Positions 31,272-41,569 of a stretch of 64,000 nt of DNA are shown here, in pieces (within the stretch, counting starts at the first letter, position 1; every line of letters begins with the position of its first letter). The position numbers were made by a program, and so were the translations under genes. This DNA is from Prochlorococcus marinus str. MIT 9301 (GTDB lineage: Bacteria > Cyanobacteriota > Cyanobacteriia > PCC-6307 > Cyanobiaceae). The stretch covers positions 992,001 to 1,056,000 of the forward strand of contig NC_009091.1 of the NCBI RefSeq assembly GCF_000015965.1, read 5' to 3'. The notes under the pieces were generated by a model. That model was not told the origin of the DNA. It made no database searches and was given only the letters and a program-made list of their open reading frames with translations.

Positions 31272-31300
31272 AATGCCTAATAATCTTCTGATTAGGCATT
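31272..31300 (-). promoter_or_regulatory. Perfect hairpin covering the deaD ribosome-binding region
   Basis: AATGCCTAAT at 31272-31281 and ATTAGGCATT at 31291-31300 are exact inverted complements with a 9-base loop. On the deaD mRNA the 3' arm ends 4 bases before the ATG at 31267 and contains the only AGG in the translation-initiation region. There is no T-run after it, so it is a poor terminator for recD. A fold that blocks ribosome entry on a helicase mRNA suggests translational control; that is inference. Confidence 0.6.
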
Positions 31301-31405
31301 CAACAAATATCTAAATTGACATAAATTGTTGATTAGCCTTACAGAGCCGAAATATTAATCTAACATCTTGGGGTTAAGATATTACTAATTTCTCAAAAAT
31401 AAAAT

Positions 31406-33109
31406 TTAATTTAAATAATATATATTTAAAGATTTTTTCGCTCTTGTAACAGCAGTATAAAATAACCTTCTTTCAAAATTATCTCTGCAAAAGCTATTTT
31501 GACTATCTTTTTTTTCTTTTACAGCATATTGATTTCTTCTATAGTTTTGGGACCACAAAATGTTTACTTTTTCAGATTCACTTCCTTGAGATTTATGAAT
31601 AGTAATGGCTATTGCTGGTACAACATTTTCTAAATTAGATGGATCAATTAATGTGACAATTTCTTCGTTATTATCATTAAATTTTCTAAAAAGATATTTT
31701 CTTTTATTTTCTAAACCTATAAGTACTCCGATATCCCCATTTGACAATCCTAGTTCATTATTATTTTTTGTACACATGATCGGAATACCCTCTTTAAGAG
31801 TTTTAAGGTCATAGGGTTTTTTTTGACCAAAAACAATTTCATTCAAATATTCAACACTCCATATTCCGGAATTTTTTTCGCATAAAATTAAGTGACTTTG
31901 TAAATCCAGAAATATCTTATCTACTAAATCTTTTTCATTAAGCAACAAATTATCAATACACTTATCAAATATATATTTTTTTTTACTTAAATTTGAAGTT
32001 GAAATATTTAACTGTTTTAGATGACTTGTAATCGAAAATAATAGATCTTTTGGAATATCTTTTTTTCTACTCTTTGAAATAGTAATTTCTTTTGAATTAT
32101 TATCTTTTTCTAATTCTTTTATCTTTTGATTAAGTAAAGAAAAATCATTATTAAATATTAAACTACTAATTAATGCTATATCTCCAATGTTTCTATAAGT
32201 TTTTTCTAAATTTACTACACAAGATTTAATTGAACTATTGTCGGAATATTCAAACAAATAATTCCATATAGAACAGTTATTTACTGGAGACAATTGATTT
32301 TTATCACCAACTAAAATAATTTTACAATCCTTTGCTAGCAAATTTAAAACTGATTCAATCAAATCGATATTAACCATTGACATTTCATCAATTATAAAAA
32401 TATCAAGCTCTTTTAGTTTAAATTTCAAAGTAAGAGATTTATTTTTAGAATTTAAAATCCATCTATGTAAAGTTTGAAATTCTATCTGATCTAGAAATTT
32501 GCTAAAGGAAATATTTTTTTTATCATTAAGGGCTTCTTTTAAACGAGCTGTAGCTTTACCAGTTGGAGCAGACAAACCAATATTTAAAAAGTTATCAATT
32601 TGAAGCAGTTCTAGTATTAACTTTATTATTAAAGTGGTTTTACCCGTGCCTGGTCCTCCTTGAAGGAAAACTAAGTTTGAATATTTAAATATATTTTTAA
32701 TTTGATCAATTTTATTATCATCTTTATAAATTATTGAGTTCATTAAATTATCGGTATCTATTTTTTTTATAAATAAATTAATAACTCTTTCTATCTTTTT
32801 TGACCATTTTGATAAGGATAATTTTCTATTTACTAATACGAATGGAGAATCAAGGGAACCAATCAAACCTAAATTTTTTAAAACATCTATATGTTTATTG
32901 GGCCAGCCATCCTCTAATAATTCAAAGATTATTAAACTATTATCAACATCAATAATAGTTTCACCATTTTTTTCAAACTCTAATAAAATTCTTATTACAT
33001 CTTTTACGAAATTTCCATATTTTTTTTCACTAAATTTGAAAATACCTAAAATTAAATTAAATATATGATCGTATTGGAACTTTTCAATATCAGTGGAAGT
33101 TTTAGTCAT
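31406..33109 (-). CDS. recD: Exodeoxyribonuclease V subunit alpha (RecD)
   Basis: RecD is the 5'-3' helicase of the RecBCD complex that processes double-strand breaks. The 567-residue protein has an N-terminal RecBCD-interaction part, Walker A LQGGPGTGKTTLI near residue 155, Walker B IIDEMSMVN near residue 241, GDKNQLSPV, and the C-terminal UvrD-like AITIHKSQGSE and YTAVTRAKKSL motifs. It lies one base after the recB stop. The gene is very AT-rich with long Lys/Asn/Ile runs, like its partners. Confidence 0.94.
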   Translation of the reverse strand: MTKTSTDIEKFQYDHIFNLILGIFKFSEKKYGNFVKDVIRILLEFEKNGETIIDVDNSLIIFELLEDGWPNKHIDVLKNLGLIGSLDSPFVLVNRKLSLSKWSKKIERVINLFIKKIDTDNLMNSIIYKDDNKIDQIKNIFKYSNLVFLQGGPGTGKTTLIIKLILELLQIDNFLNIGLSAPTGKATARLKEALNDKKNISFSKFLDQIEFQTLHRWILNSKNKSLTLKFKLKELDIFIIDEMSMVNIDLIESVLNLLAKDCKIILVGDKNQLSPVNNCSIWNYLFEYSDNSSIKSCVVNLEKTYRNIGDIALISSLIFNNDFSLLNQKIKELEKDNNSKEITISKSRKKDIPKDLLFSITSHLKQLNISTSNLSKKKYIFDKCIDNLLLNEKDLVDKIFLDLQSHLILCEKNSGIWSVEYLNEIVFGQKKPYDLKTLKEGIPIMCTKNNNELGLSNGDIGVLIGLENKRKYLFRKFNDNNEEIVTLIDPSNLENVVPAIAITIHKSQGSESEKVNILWSQNYRRNQYAVKEKKDSQNSFCRDNFERRLFYTAVTRAKKSLNIYYLN

Positions 33110-33110
33110 T

Positions 33111-36100
33111 TTAAAAAAGGTTATCTAAATAATTAATTCTTTTTAAAGGTGCTTTGCTAATAAAAATACCTGGAGATATATCTTCAGACTTAGACTTTTC
33201 AAATAATTCAGAATCTGGCAATCCCTTTAAAAACAAATAAATATATCCTCCTAGATGTTTATGTGGTTGATAATTTTTAAGTCGCCACTTCAATAATCTA
33301 TGCAATGCTAATAAATAAAGATGAGATTGCAATGGATAATGATGTTTAATCATTTCATTTCTCATATTTTCATAGTTATAGTTTCTCGGTAAACAATCAC
33401 TATTATCACTACCAGAAATCAAATTACTTTTCCAGTCAATTACCCACCATTTACTATCTTCTAATTTATTTCCTACAGGGAAAACACAATCAATACATCC
33501 TGAATGAAAGCCTTTATTCATAATTTGAAGATCATTTATTTTATTTGCATATTCTTCACCAAATTCATATTCTTGATCTAAAAAAAAGCAATTTGATATA
33601 TCATTAGAATTAATATTTCTACCTTCATAAGATAGGGTTAAATCATATTTGAGTTCCTTAATTAAGTAATCATTTGGAATATCAACTAGTTTCTTATTTT
33701 GTAATTCTCTTCCTAAAGATATATTTATGATTCTTAAAATCGCATCTTTTACTTTAAAAGCTAAAGAAGTATCTATTTGATGAAAATTCAATTCCTCAAT
33801 AATTAAATCAATTAATTCTTGATTATTATCGTTTCTAAATTCAAATCTTTCTAATATTTTGTGCAGGCAAGTCCCAGCAATATTTCCTTTGGGAAATTCA
33901 CTTAAGGGATTTGGATAAGAAAAATAATTAGGATTATTCTTTGAATTCTTAAAATTAGAATCTTTGATAATTGATATATTATCTTCATAATCCTTATATT
34001 GATTAATAACTGCATCAATATTTTTATCTTTACGTATCCAAGAAGAATAACTTGAATAAGAAATAAATTGATCAGAATTAAATACATTAGATATTTTCTT
34101 ATTAAAGTTATCGATTTTCCAAAGATTATTATTCAATCGCTTGGTTCGGAACTTCGAAAAAATTTCTTTTATTTTCTCTTTTTCTATCCTGACTTGAAAA
34201 TTAGACTTGTAAATATTGATATTTTCCAAATTATTAAGTAAATCATTATTTAAAATATTATTTGTATCCTCTAAATCATTAAAAACAATAAGTTTATATT
34301 TGCTCCTGGTAAGTGCTACATAAATTAACCTCTCACTTTCTTTAAATAAATCTTCTTCTTCTATTAATTTAAATTTTTCAACTTTAGAGTAATTATTAGA
34401 AATATTAACATATATATTTCTATCAATATTCGATTTCCAAAGAGGTCCTTTAATTTTATTTGACTTATTTGAAATAATTGAGAGATATGGACATAGGACT
34501 ATTTCAAATTCGAGGCCCTTACTACTATGAATGGTAGAAAGATTTATTCCATTTTGAAGATTATAATCTTTCGTCAAAAAATCTTCGCCAGTAGAAATTC
34601 TTAAAATATGATCTAACTGATTTTTATACCAGTTGAAGACTATATTGATATCAAAATCATTATTTATTAACTCTATTTCAACAATTTCTGAAAGTTGAAA
34701 TAAATTTAAATTTAAATCTGAATCTTGAATAATCGAGGATGACTTGTAATTTATAAGTAGTTCATTAACAATGTTTAAAAAACCTTTTTCTCTTAGTTCG
34801 TGGGACCAAGTAATGCATTTATTAATTAAAATTTCTAAATTATTACTAATTCCATGATCAAGTAAATCTTCTAATTTTATTTCTATAAACTTTGAAGTAG
34901 CTAGCAAAGTTATATTTTTTAAAGACCTCGGATTTAATAAACATTCGATGAATAAAAATAGTAAAGAACTTGCTTCTGTATCAAAAATATTTTGCTTATT
35001 TTGAATTTTGCATGGGAGGTTAAACTGATTTAATTTTTTTTTAAAATCTAAGCATTGCGAATTATTTAATGTAAGAATCGCAATTTTATTAATATCAATT
35101 TCTTTATTATTTAAAATAAAGTTAACTATATAGTGAGTTACAAGATCCTCTATATCAGTCTCTTTTTTTGAAAACTCTACAATTTCAAATACATCCTTAA
35201 ATTTAAATTCATAATTAATATCTTCATTAATTGTTGAGGTTAATTTACTATATTTTAGTTTTGATTGTTTAAGTCCATTCTTATAAAGTTTATTAAGAAC
35301 ATCGATTAACTTTTTTGAGGATCTATAGTTATCTGTAAGATTAAAGACTTCGATTGCATTAGATCTTGCATCTAAGTAAGTTTCAATATCTCCACCTCTA
35401 AATTTGTAAATCGCTTGTTTTGGATCACCTACGCAAAGTAAAAAATGATTTTTTGTATTAAAGAACTTTTTTATTAAATTCCACTGAGTAATATCTGTAT
35501 CTTGGAACTCATCAACTAAGACACATTTAAATCTTTTTTGAATTTTAGATAGAGTATTACTATTACAAATTTCCGAATCTAGAAATGTATTTTCTACAGT
35601 CTTGATAAGATCATTGAAGTTTAAAATAGAAAAACTTTTCTTTAATTCAATTAATTTTATATAAGCTAATTGGGTAAATATTCTTACAAATTCAGTAAAG
35701 AAACCTTCTTTTATTTTATAAATTTTATCTTGTAATGAATTAAATTTAGTAAAATCTAATTTTAGATTATGTTTATTAATTTCTTTAGATATATTTTCAA
35801 TATAAAAATATTTAGATAAAAGATCATCCTTAGAAATATCATATATTAAATCAATAATATTTTTAGAATTAAGTCTTTTGTTAATCTCTTCAATCCAACA
35901 ATTTATTTGATTAAACTTATCATTTCTTGGTTTTGCAGCATATATTTGACTTTTTCCACCACTCTCCTTAATTAATTTTCCCAACTCTATGAGTTGTAAA
36001 AATAATTCCTTACCTTTCTTATTCCATTCAAAACAAAAATCGTTCCAATTTAAATAAAAAAATTGATTAAAATAATTATTAAAATCAATATTCTTATATT

Positions 36101-36737
36101 TATTATTTATTTGAAATTTACAGATATTTTCTTGATCTATATTTTTTAAAATTTCTACAAAAAATGACTTATTGATCCTACTTCCAAATCTAGAACTTAT
36201 TTTTTTTTTGTTGACCGCTGAAATAAGCTCATGATTAAGATTCAGAAAATCATCAATCCACAAATTATCTATTACATCTTTATAAAAATTATCAATATTA
36301 TTCTCAATATATGGATCTTGAGTTACACCTATTTCAATACTATATTCATCAATAATATCATTACAAAAAGCATGGAATGTAATTACTTTTAACTTGTAGA
36401 ATTGATTTATAAAATTATCAATTTCGGAAATTATATTTTCCTTAGATTCATCTTTATCCTTAAAATTTAAATACCAATCCTTAAGAGTATTATCTATCTT
36501 AACTTCATTATGACTTTGCAAATATACTTTTAAAGTATGAAATCTCAAGAGTATTTTATCTCTTAATTCTGAACAAGTATTTTTCGTAAAACTCAGCAAG
36601 AGTATCTCATCTGGTTTAACTTTTTTCTCCAAAACATTTCTTAAAACTATGTGAGCCAAAGTAAAACTCTTACCCGTTCCCGCACTTGCTTCTACTAATT
36701 TAAACTTATTATCTAATTTAATTTGATTAATATCCAT
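33111..36737 (-). CDS. recB: Exodeoxyribonuclease V subunit beta (RecB)
   Basis: RecB supplies the 3'-5' helicase and the single nuclease of RecBCD. The 1208-residue protein is close to the E. coli length. UvrD-type helicase motifs are present: Walker A VEASAGTGKSFTLAH near residue 16, LVDEFQDTD near residue 407, VGDPKQAIYKFRGGD, NLSTIHSSKGLEFE and YVALTRSKYKL. The C-terminal PD-(D/E)XK nuclease is intact: GTCLHKILE near residue 970, GCIDCVFPV near 1095 and WWVIDWKSN near 1115. It therefore looks like an active helicase-nuclease. Confidence 0.95.
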   Translation of the reverse strand: MDINQIKLDNKFKLVEASAGTGKSFTLAHIVLRNVLEKKVKPDEILLLSFTKNTCSELRDKILLRFHTLKVYLQSHNEVKIDNTLKDWYLNFKDKDESKENIISEIDNFINQFYKLKVITFHAFCNDIIDEYSIEIGVTQDPYIENNIDNFYKDVIDNLWIDDFLNLNHELISAVNKKKISSRFGSRINKSFFVEILKNIDQENICKFQINNKYKNIDFNNYFNQFFYLNWNDFCFEWNKKGKELFLQLIELGKLIKESGGKSQIYAAKPRNDKFNQINCWIEEINKRLNSKNIIDLIYDISKDDLLSKYFYIENISKEINKHNLKLDFTKFNSLQDKIYKIKEGFFTEFVRIFTQLAYIKLIELKKSFSILNFNDLIKTVENTFLDSEICNSNTLSKIQKRFKCVLVDEFQDTDITQWNLIKKFFNTKNHFLLCVGDPKQAIYKFRGGDIETYLDARSNAIEVFNLTDNYRSSKKLIDVLNKLYKNGLKQSKLKYSKLTSTINEDINYEFKFKDVFEIVEFSKKETDIEDLVTHYIVNFILNNKEIDINKIAILTLNNSQCLDFKKKLNQFNLPCKIQNKQNIFDTEASSLLFLFIECLLNPRSLKNITLLATSKFIEIKLEDLLDHGISNNLEILINKCITWSHELREKGFLNIVNELLINYKSSSIIQDSDLNLNLFQLSEIVEIELINNDFDINIVFNWYKNQLDHILRISTGEDFLTKDYNLQNGINLSTIHSSKGLEFEIVLCPYLSIISNKSNKIKGPLWKSNIDRNIYVNISNNYSKVEKFKLIEEEDLFKESERLIYVALTRSKYKLIVFNDLEDTNNILNNDLLNNLENINIYKSNFQVRIEKEKIKEIFSKFRTKRLNNNLWKIDNFNKKISNVFNSDQFISYSSYSSWIRKDKNIDAVINQYKDYEDNISIIKDSNFKNSKNNPNYFSYPNPLSEFPKGNIAGTCLHKILERFEFRNDNNQELIDLIIEELNFHQIDTSLAFKVKDAILRIINISLGRELQNKKLVDIPNDYLIKELKYDLTLSYEGRNINSNDISNCFFLDQEYEFGEEYANKINDLQIMNKGFHSGCIDCVFPVGNKLEDSKWWVIDWKSNLISGSDNSDCLPRNYNYENMRNEMIKHHYPLQSHLYLLALHRLLKWRLKNYQPHKHLGGYIYLFLKGLPDSELFEKSKSEDISPGIFISKAPLKRINYLDNLF

Positions 36738-36749
36738 TTTCTTATTAAA

Positions 36750-37223
36750 TTAAACTTTAACCTCATTTTTATATAGTAAGTAATTCTTAAATTTATTAAT
36801 TAAATATTTCTCTTCCAAGGCAATCTTAAATTTAATAATTAAAGATAAACTTATTGTCAAAAATAAGTAATAAATAGATAATTTAATTATAAAAACTCCA
36901 ATGGAAATAAATAATAAAGAATAGTACATGGGATGGCGCGTAAATCGATAAATACCTGTAGTAACTAGATTGCTATTGTTTATAGGTCTTGGGAAAGGGG
37001 ATAAATTTCTACCTAAGTCTTTAATTGAAACTAACATTAGTATGAAAGCGATTATGATAATCAAAAGGCCCATGAAATAAGAAAAAGGACTTGCTTGAAT
37101 TATTTGTTTTTTTGGAAGAAATTCCCATTGAAAAAAATGAAGACTAATAATAAAGAACTGTAAAAAAACAAGCATTAGGTCATAAGCAGCTTTAAAAAAA
37201 TTTTTTAACTTAAATTTAGACAT
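36750..37223 (-). CDS. Membrane methyltransferase of the isoprenylcysteine carboxyl methyltransferase (ICMT/PEMT) family
   Basis: A 157-residue membrane protein with about four hydrophobic segments. It ends with the family signature: PFPRPINNSNLVTTGIYRFTRHPMYYSLLFI near residues 78-105, where the RHPMY motif binds S-adenosylmethionine, then EEKYLINKF near the C-terminus. Members methylate small molecules or lipids; the substrate is unknown. It sits inside the recCBD series, 3 bases after the recC start region and 12 bases ahead of recB, so it would be made with the repair enzyme. Confidence 0.85.
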   Translation of the reverse strand: MSKFKLKNFFKAAYDLMLVFLQFFIISLHFFQWEFLPKKQIIQASPFSYFMGLLIIIIAFILMLVSIKDLGRNLSPFPRPINNSNLVTTGIYRFTRHPMYYSLLFISIGVFIIKLSIYYLFLTISLSLIIKFKIALEEKYLINKFKNYLLYKNEVKV

Positions 37224-37226
37224 TTT

Positions 37227-40200
37227 TTATTTCTTTAATGCTTTAATTAGAGGACCATATAATCTGTATGATAATTGATCAAAATTATTATTTCTAAGAA
37301 AGAAATCTGGTTCTTTTTCATTACCAAAACACAATTTCATTACGATATTATCTCTTTCTCCTTTAGAAAAATTTTTATTACCAATCCATTTATCTGTAAA
37401 AGCTTTTTTTTCATTTTTTGATTTTATTTTTGCTTCTACATATTTATAAGTACTTTCTGGAGGAAGAGGTAAACATTTTTCAGAATAATTTTTAAAAATA
37501 TTTATGTAATCCTCCAAAATTAGATTTGATTCAGCTTCTCCGGGTGATTGAATAATTTGCGATTTGTAATTATTTTCTGTTCTAAAAATTACTTTACTCC
37601 TTTTTATATTCCTCTTTAAAGAAGAAATAAAGAGTAATTTTATCCAAGCCTCAGTCAAACTACTTAAACTTAACTTCGCATTAATTAATTCAATTACGGT
37701 TTCATCAGCGATTAAATATTCTTCTTTATTCGCATTTAACTTGACATAGATTTTATTAATTTTATTATGTTGACTCAAACTTGCAGCTAGGCTGCTTAAT
37801 AAGTCTTTGATTTCTTTTTCTTTTGTAAAAATACTATTTTTGGGCATAATAATACCATTTTCAGCCAATTGATCATTAATATTTAATTCATTTAAATCAT
37901 CAATAATATTATGCTTATCAATCTCTATTTGCTGGATTATTTTTGTAATTAATTGCGACTTTTGCAGATTGCTTACATACTCCTCGTCTGGATGATGAAT
38001 AAATATTTCATTGGGAGAAATATTGTTTTTATTAAGCCAATATTTTTGTGGATTCTTGAACCAATAAATCAATTCTGATAACTTGTAATTTTTAATATCA
38101 GATTTTTTTTCATTCCAATTTATATCTTCTATTAAAGAATAATTACTTTTAATAATCTGACATTTATCAAGATCAATTATTTCATTTTTATTTAAATCAG
38201 AATCTTTAATTATTAGTTCTCTTTGGCTTTGGTTTAAGAAACTATCAAAAAAAGATATTAACTCTTTTATAGGAAAAGAAACATCTAATTTTTTATTGTC
38301 TTTATCATTTTTTACCCAGGTAACTATAAATTTATCTCTGCAGGCAATTAACAACTCCAGAAATGCATATTTCTCTCTTTCAAAAACAGATGGATCACCC
38401 AAATGATATTTGTTTTTTAATAAATTAATGGTTTCACTCTTTGGTAATTTTGGATAATTAACACTATTCATGTCTATCAGGAAAATAACCTTATGTGGAA
38501 TATGCCTTGAATTCTCAATATCACTTACTAGGATCTTGTTAACTCGTGATTTGTTTTGATATTTAACTTTATTTATGCAAGAAATTAATATTTCTCTAAA
38601 AACTTTTAACAAGATAAGATCATCAGGTATTAAAGGTATTGCGTGATTATCAAGAATTCTATTTATTTGACTTATTTCTAAATTGAAATTTGCATTAGAA
38701 TCAGCAACACTTTTTAATATAAACTTTATCTTTTCAACCCAATTCGTGTAAGAAAAAGATCCCCTTATCAAATTAATATATTTTTTTAAATGAATTAATA
38801 TTTTAACCCATTTATTCAAATCCAAACTAATATTTTTATAACTAAATGGTTTTAAATTAAAATTACTTAAATTTACTTCTTTATCATAAATTAACCCTAA
38901 AGTAATTCTATTTATACACCAATCTAGAGTATTTTTCTCTTCACCTAATCTTTCTTTATCATCTAATCCCCAATGAAACCCTGCTTGGGTTAGTAAGAAA
39001 ATTATTTCATCCTTCTCAGTAATATTAAAATCAAAAATGTTCTGAGTTACTTTTTTCGAAAGAATATAATCTATTTTTTCAAGTGTAATTTTTTCACTTG
39101 CTATTTCAGTAATATCAATTAGAAATTCATAAATGCCTGCAGAGTCATTATTATCATCATCAATAAAAAAATAAGGTATCTTTTCTCCATTAATTAACTC
39201 ATTATTAAAGATGTACCTTAGATAAGGTTTAATTAAATTTGTTTGTGGAGATAAAACAGCAATATCACTATATTTAATATTCTCGCAAGAATTTATTATC
39301 TCTATAATTTTTTTTCTTAAATATTCAAATTGACTATTCTGATTAAAATGCTCACAAAGTAATATTGAGTCATCCCTTTCACTTACTGTAAAATCGACGG
39401 TACTATTATCAATTAGTCTTTTTTGAATTTGATTAAGAAGAGGAATATCTTTCTTATTATTAAAATTAGTTGTTGGATCGAGATAAATAAGATTATTTTT
39501 TAAATTTATACCTTCTGTATAAATATTTTCATCAATTAATTTCTGAAAGTTTGCTCCAAATTTACCAAATATTTTCTCTATATTTGTATTATTTAAATTC
39601 AATTTACTTTCATTATCATCAAATTCCAACTCACCTTCAAGACAATTTATCCTATTCCATAAATCTTCTCCAGGAGATAATAAATACAAATTTACCTTAA
39701 TAAATTTTGAAAGTTCTGAATAAAAATTAATATGTAGTTTAGATAAGTTATTATCTGAAAAAATATAAATTTGATTTGGCACTTGAAATTGAAGGTTTTT
39801 AATTTTTCTTAAATTCTTTATTACTTCAATCATGTATAAACATGATGGCTTTTCAGATATCTTTTCCTCTAATAATTTATATAAAATAGGCTGCCAAAAT
39901 TGATCCGAGTTTAAATTCTTAAATAGACTAGATGAATTAATTTCATATCTATTCCATTGAGCAATCATTTCAGGTCTAAAAATCAGATAATCAATAAAAT
40001 TATTCGTGATCTTTTTTGTCAGACTATATATATCTCCATCAATTATCTTTTTATTATCCAAATATTTATTAATCCAATTTCTAAGCGGAAATGATTCTTT
40101 AAAGCTATTTAATTCTTCCAAGGAATCAACAATTCCCCATTTAATTGACTCAAAATTCCATGCGCTCATATCAATTGCAGGGAAAAAATTTGTCAATAAA

Positions 40201-40409
40201 GATTCGGTATACGTTGATATTGTCTTTAATTCATAAAGAGCACTTATTTTGTTTTTTATAGTTATTTGTTCACGTAACCAATTCCCAAAAAAGTAATTGG
40301 GGACTACTATTTCTAATTTCTCATTTATAGCCGGAGGACATATTTTTAATTCCTCTGCTAACAGCTCACTAATTACTTCAATTTTATTTGACTTATAAAG
40401 ATTGAGCAA
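37227..40409 (-). CDS. recC: Exodeoxyribonuclease V subunit gamma (RecC)
   Basis: RecC is the Chi-recognition subunit that holds RecB and RecD together; it has a helicase-like fold without active motifs. The 1060-residue protein opens MLNLYKSNKIEVISELLAEEL, contains PNYFFGNWLREQI near residue 48 (family pattern V-Q-S-x-G-M-x-x-W), an inactive helicase-like core with IAVLSPQTNLIKPYLR near residue 388 and VIFLIDMNSVNYPK near residue 645, and a nuclease-like C-terminal domain. Neighbouring recB and recD support the call strongly. It follows ycf54 by 17 bases. Confidence 0.92.
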   Translation of the reverse strand: MLNLYKSNKIEVISELLAEELKICPPAINEKLEIVVPNYFFGNWLREQITIKNKISALYELKTISTYTESLLTNFFPAIDMSAWNFESIKWGIVDSLEELNSFKESFPLRNWINKYLDNKKIIDGDIYSLTKKITNNFIDYLIFRPEMIAQWNRYEINSSSLFKNLNSDQFWQPILYKLLEEKISEKPSCLYMIEVIKNLRKIKNLQFQVPNQIYIFSDNNLSKLHINFYSELSKFIKVNLYLLSPGEDLWNRINCLEGELEFDDNESKLNLNNTNIEKIFGKFGANFQKLIDENIYTEGINLKNNLIYLDPTTNFNNKKDIPLLNQIQKRLIDNSTVDFTVSERDDSILLCEHFNQNSQFEYLRKKIIEIINSCENIKYSDIAVLSPQTNLIKPYLRYIFNNELINGEKIPYFFIDDDNNDSAGIYEFLIDITEIASEKITLEKIDYILSKKVTQNIFDFNITEKDEIIFLLTQAGFHWGLDDKERLGEEKNTLDWCINRITLGLIYDKEVNLSNFNLKPFSYKNISLDLNKWVKILIHLKKYINLIRGSFSYTNWVEKIKFILKSVADSNANFNLEISQINRILDNHAIPLIPDDLILLKVFREILISCINKVKYQNKSRVNKILVSDIENSRHIPHKVIFLIDMNSVNYPKLPKSETINLLKNKYHLGDPSVFEREKYAFLELLIACRDKFIVTWVKNDKDNKKLDVSFPIKELISFFDSFLNQSQRELIIKDSDLNKNEIIDLDKCQIIKSNYSLIEDINWNEKKSDIKNYKLSELIYWFKNPQKYWLNKNNISPNEIFIHHPDEEYVSNLQKSQLITKIIQQIEIDKHNIIDDLNELNINDQLAENGIIMPKNSIFTKEKEIKDLLSSLAASLSQHNKINKIYVKLNANKEEYLIADETVIELINAKLSLSSLTEAWIKLLFISSLKRNIKRSKVIFRTENNYKSQIIQSPGEAESNLILEDYINIFKNYSEKCLPLPPESTYKYVEAKIKSKNEKKAFTDKWIGNKNFSKGERDNIVMKLCFGNEKEPDFFLRNNNFDQLSYRLYGPLIKALKK

Positions 40410-40426
40410 TTTACTAGATGGTTATA

Positions 40427-40744
40427 TTACTCAACTTTAAATGGATCAATTATTTCTGCATTAGGAAATTCGAATTCCCCCACAGCAACAAACTCTAAAC
40501 GAAGCTTTAAGAAAGTTATAAATTTTTTATCGGTCGACAAAACAACTGCTGGGGTAGATGGAATTTTTGCTTTTAGATCAGCAAATTGGGTGGTTTGTAA
40601 AAATGATGGATTTTTTAAGAGCCAAAAATCTATTTCTTTATTATTTTCTTTATAGTTCCTCATCCTCTCTTTCAAAATTTCATCAAGTGGTTCTTCAACT
40701 GTTAAAAACTTTTCACTTGCTGCAACGAAAAAGTATGTTGTCAT
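40427..40744 (-). CDS. ycf54: Ycf54 family subunit of Mg-protoporphyrin IX monomethyl ester cyclase
   Basis: Ycf54 (DUF2488) is needed for the aerobic cyclase (with AcsF/CycI) that forms ring E of chlorophyll. The 105-residue protein matches the family over its full length: TTYFFVAASEKFLTVEEPLDEILKER at the start, EIDFWLLKNPSFL near residue 37, VVLSTDKKFITFLKLRLEFV near residue 67 and a GEFEFP close. It lies between pdxJ (8 bases upstream) and recC. Confidence 0.93.
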   Translation of the reverse strand: MTTYFFVAASEKFLTVEEPLDEILKERMRNYKENNKEIDFWLLKNPSFLQTTQFADLKAKIPSTPAVVLSTDKKFITFLKLRLEFVAVGEFEFPNAEIIDPFKVE

Positions 40745-40752
40745 TTTAAAAT

Positions 40753-41469
40753 TTAATTTGATGTGATAAGGGACTTCATCTCACGTACAGACTTTTCTAA
40801 TCCTATCGCTAAAGCCCTAGCAACAATACTATGACCTATGTTCAACTCGTTCATATTGTTAATTGATGCAATTTTTTTAACATTATTGTAGTTTAGGCCA
40901 TGACCAGCATTAACAACCAATCCAAGGTCATTTGCTAAATGTGTAGACTCTATAATCCTTTGGAGCTCTTTATATTGTTCAGATCCCGATAGTTCAGCAT
41001 ATTTTCCAGTATGTAATTCTATAAAATCAAAGCCTATTTCTTTGGAATAATTTATCTGTTCACCAAGAGGATCAATAAATGCGCTTACTTCTATATTTGA
41101 ATCCTTTAAATTCCCAACAGCCTTCTTAAGGTATTGCATATTACTTTTTAAATCCAACCCGCCTTCAGTAGTAACTTCCTCTCTTTTTTCAGGCACAAGC
41201 GTTACATAATCGGGAAGAATTTTTTTGGCAATTTCTAACATTTCACCTGTAGCAGCCATCTCTAAATTGAGTTTTGTTTTTATAGTCTCTTTCAGAAGGA
41301 ATACGTCCCTATCTTGTATATGTCTTCTATCTTCTCTGAGATGTACGGTTATGGAATCTGCCCCTCCTAATTCAGCTAAAAAAGCAAATTGCACAGGGTC
41401 AGGCTCGACAGTTTTCCTTGCTTGCCTTACATTTGCAATATGATCAATGTTTACTCCTAAAGTAGCCAT
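40753..41469 (-). CDS. pdxJ: Pyridoxine 5'-phosphate synthase
   Basis: PdxJ condenses 1-deoxyxylulose 5-phosphate with 3-amino-2-oxopropyl phosphate to give pyridoxine 5'-phosphate. From the chosen ATG the protein is 238 residues, the usual length, and begins MATLGVNIDHIANVRQARKT, the conserved family opening. Other motifs are GADSITVHLREDRRHI near residue 33, VTLVPEKREEVTTEGG near residue 98, FIELHTGKYA and NAGHGLNYNNV. The reading frame stays open upstream to 41823, but that 118-codon extension is hydrophobic, unlike any PdxJ, and overlaps plsC on the other strand. Confidence 0.96.
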   Translation of the reverse strand: MATLGVNIDHIANVRQARKTVEPDPVQFAFLAELGGADSITVHLREDRRHIQDRDVFLLKETIKTKLNLEMAATGEMLEIAKKILPDYVTLVPEKREEVTTEGGLDLKSNMQYLKKAVGNLKDSNIEVSAFIDPLGEQINYSKEIGFDFIELHTGKYAELSGSEQYKELQRIIESTHLANDLGLVVNAGHGLNYNNVKKIASINNMNELNIGHSIVARALAIGLEKSVREMKSLITSN

Positions 41470-41569
41470 AATTTTGAAATTCTTAGTTTCTAGACAATCT
41501 AGTAACCGCCCAATAATAGCTAATAAAAAAAGGCAAACACTTAAATTATTAATATATAGTAAATAGAAC

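Noticed and set aside
31272-31300. Hairpin as a terminator of recD
   Set aside because: No T-run follows on the transcript and deaD starts 4 bases later on the same strand.
33902-34087. 61-codon ORF inside recB
   Set aside because: Out-of-frame shadow in an AT-rich gene with low-complexity Ile/Leu content.
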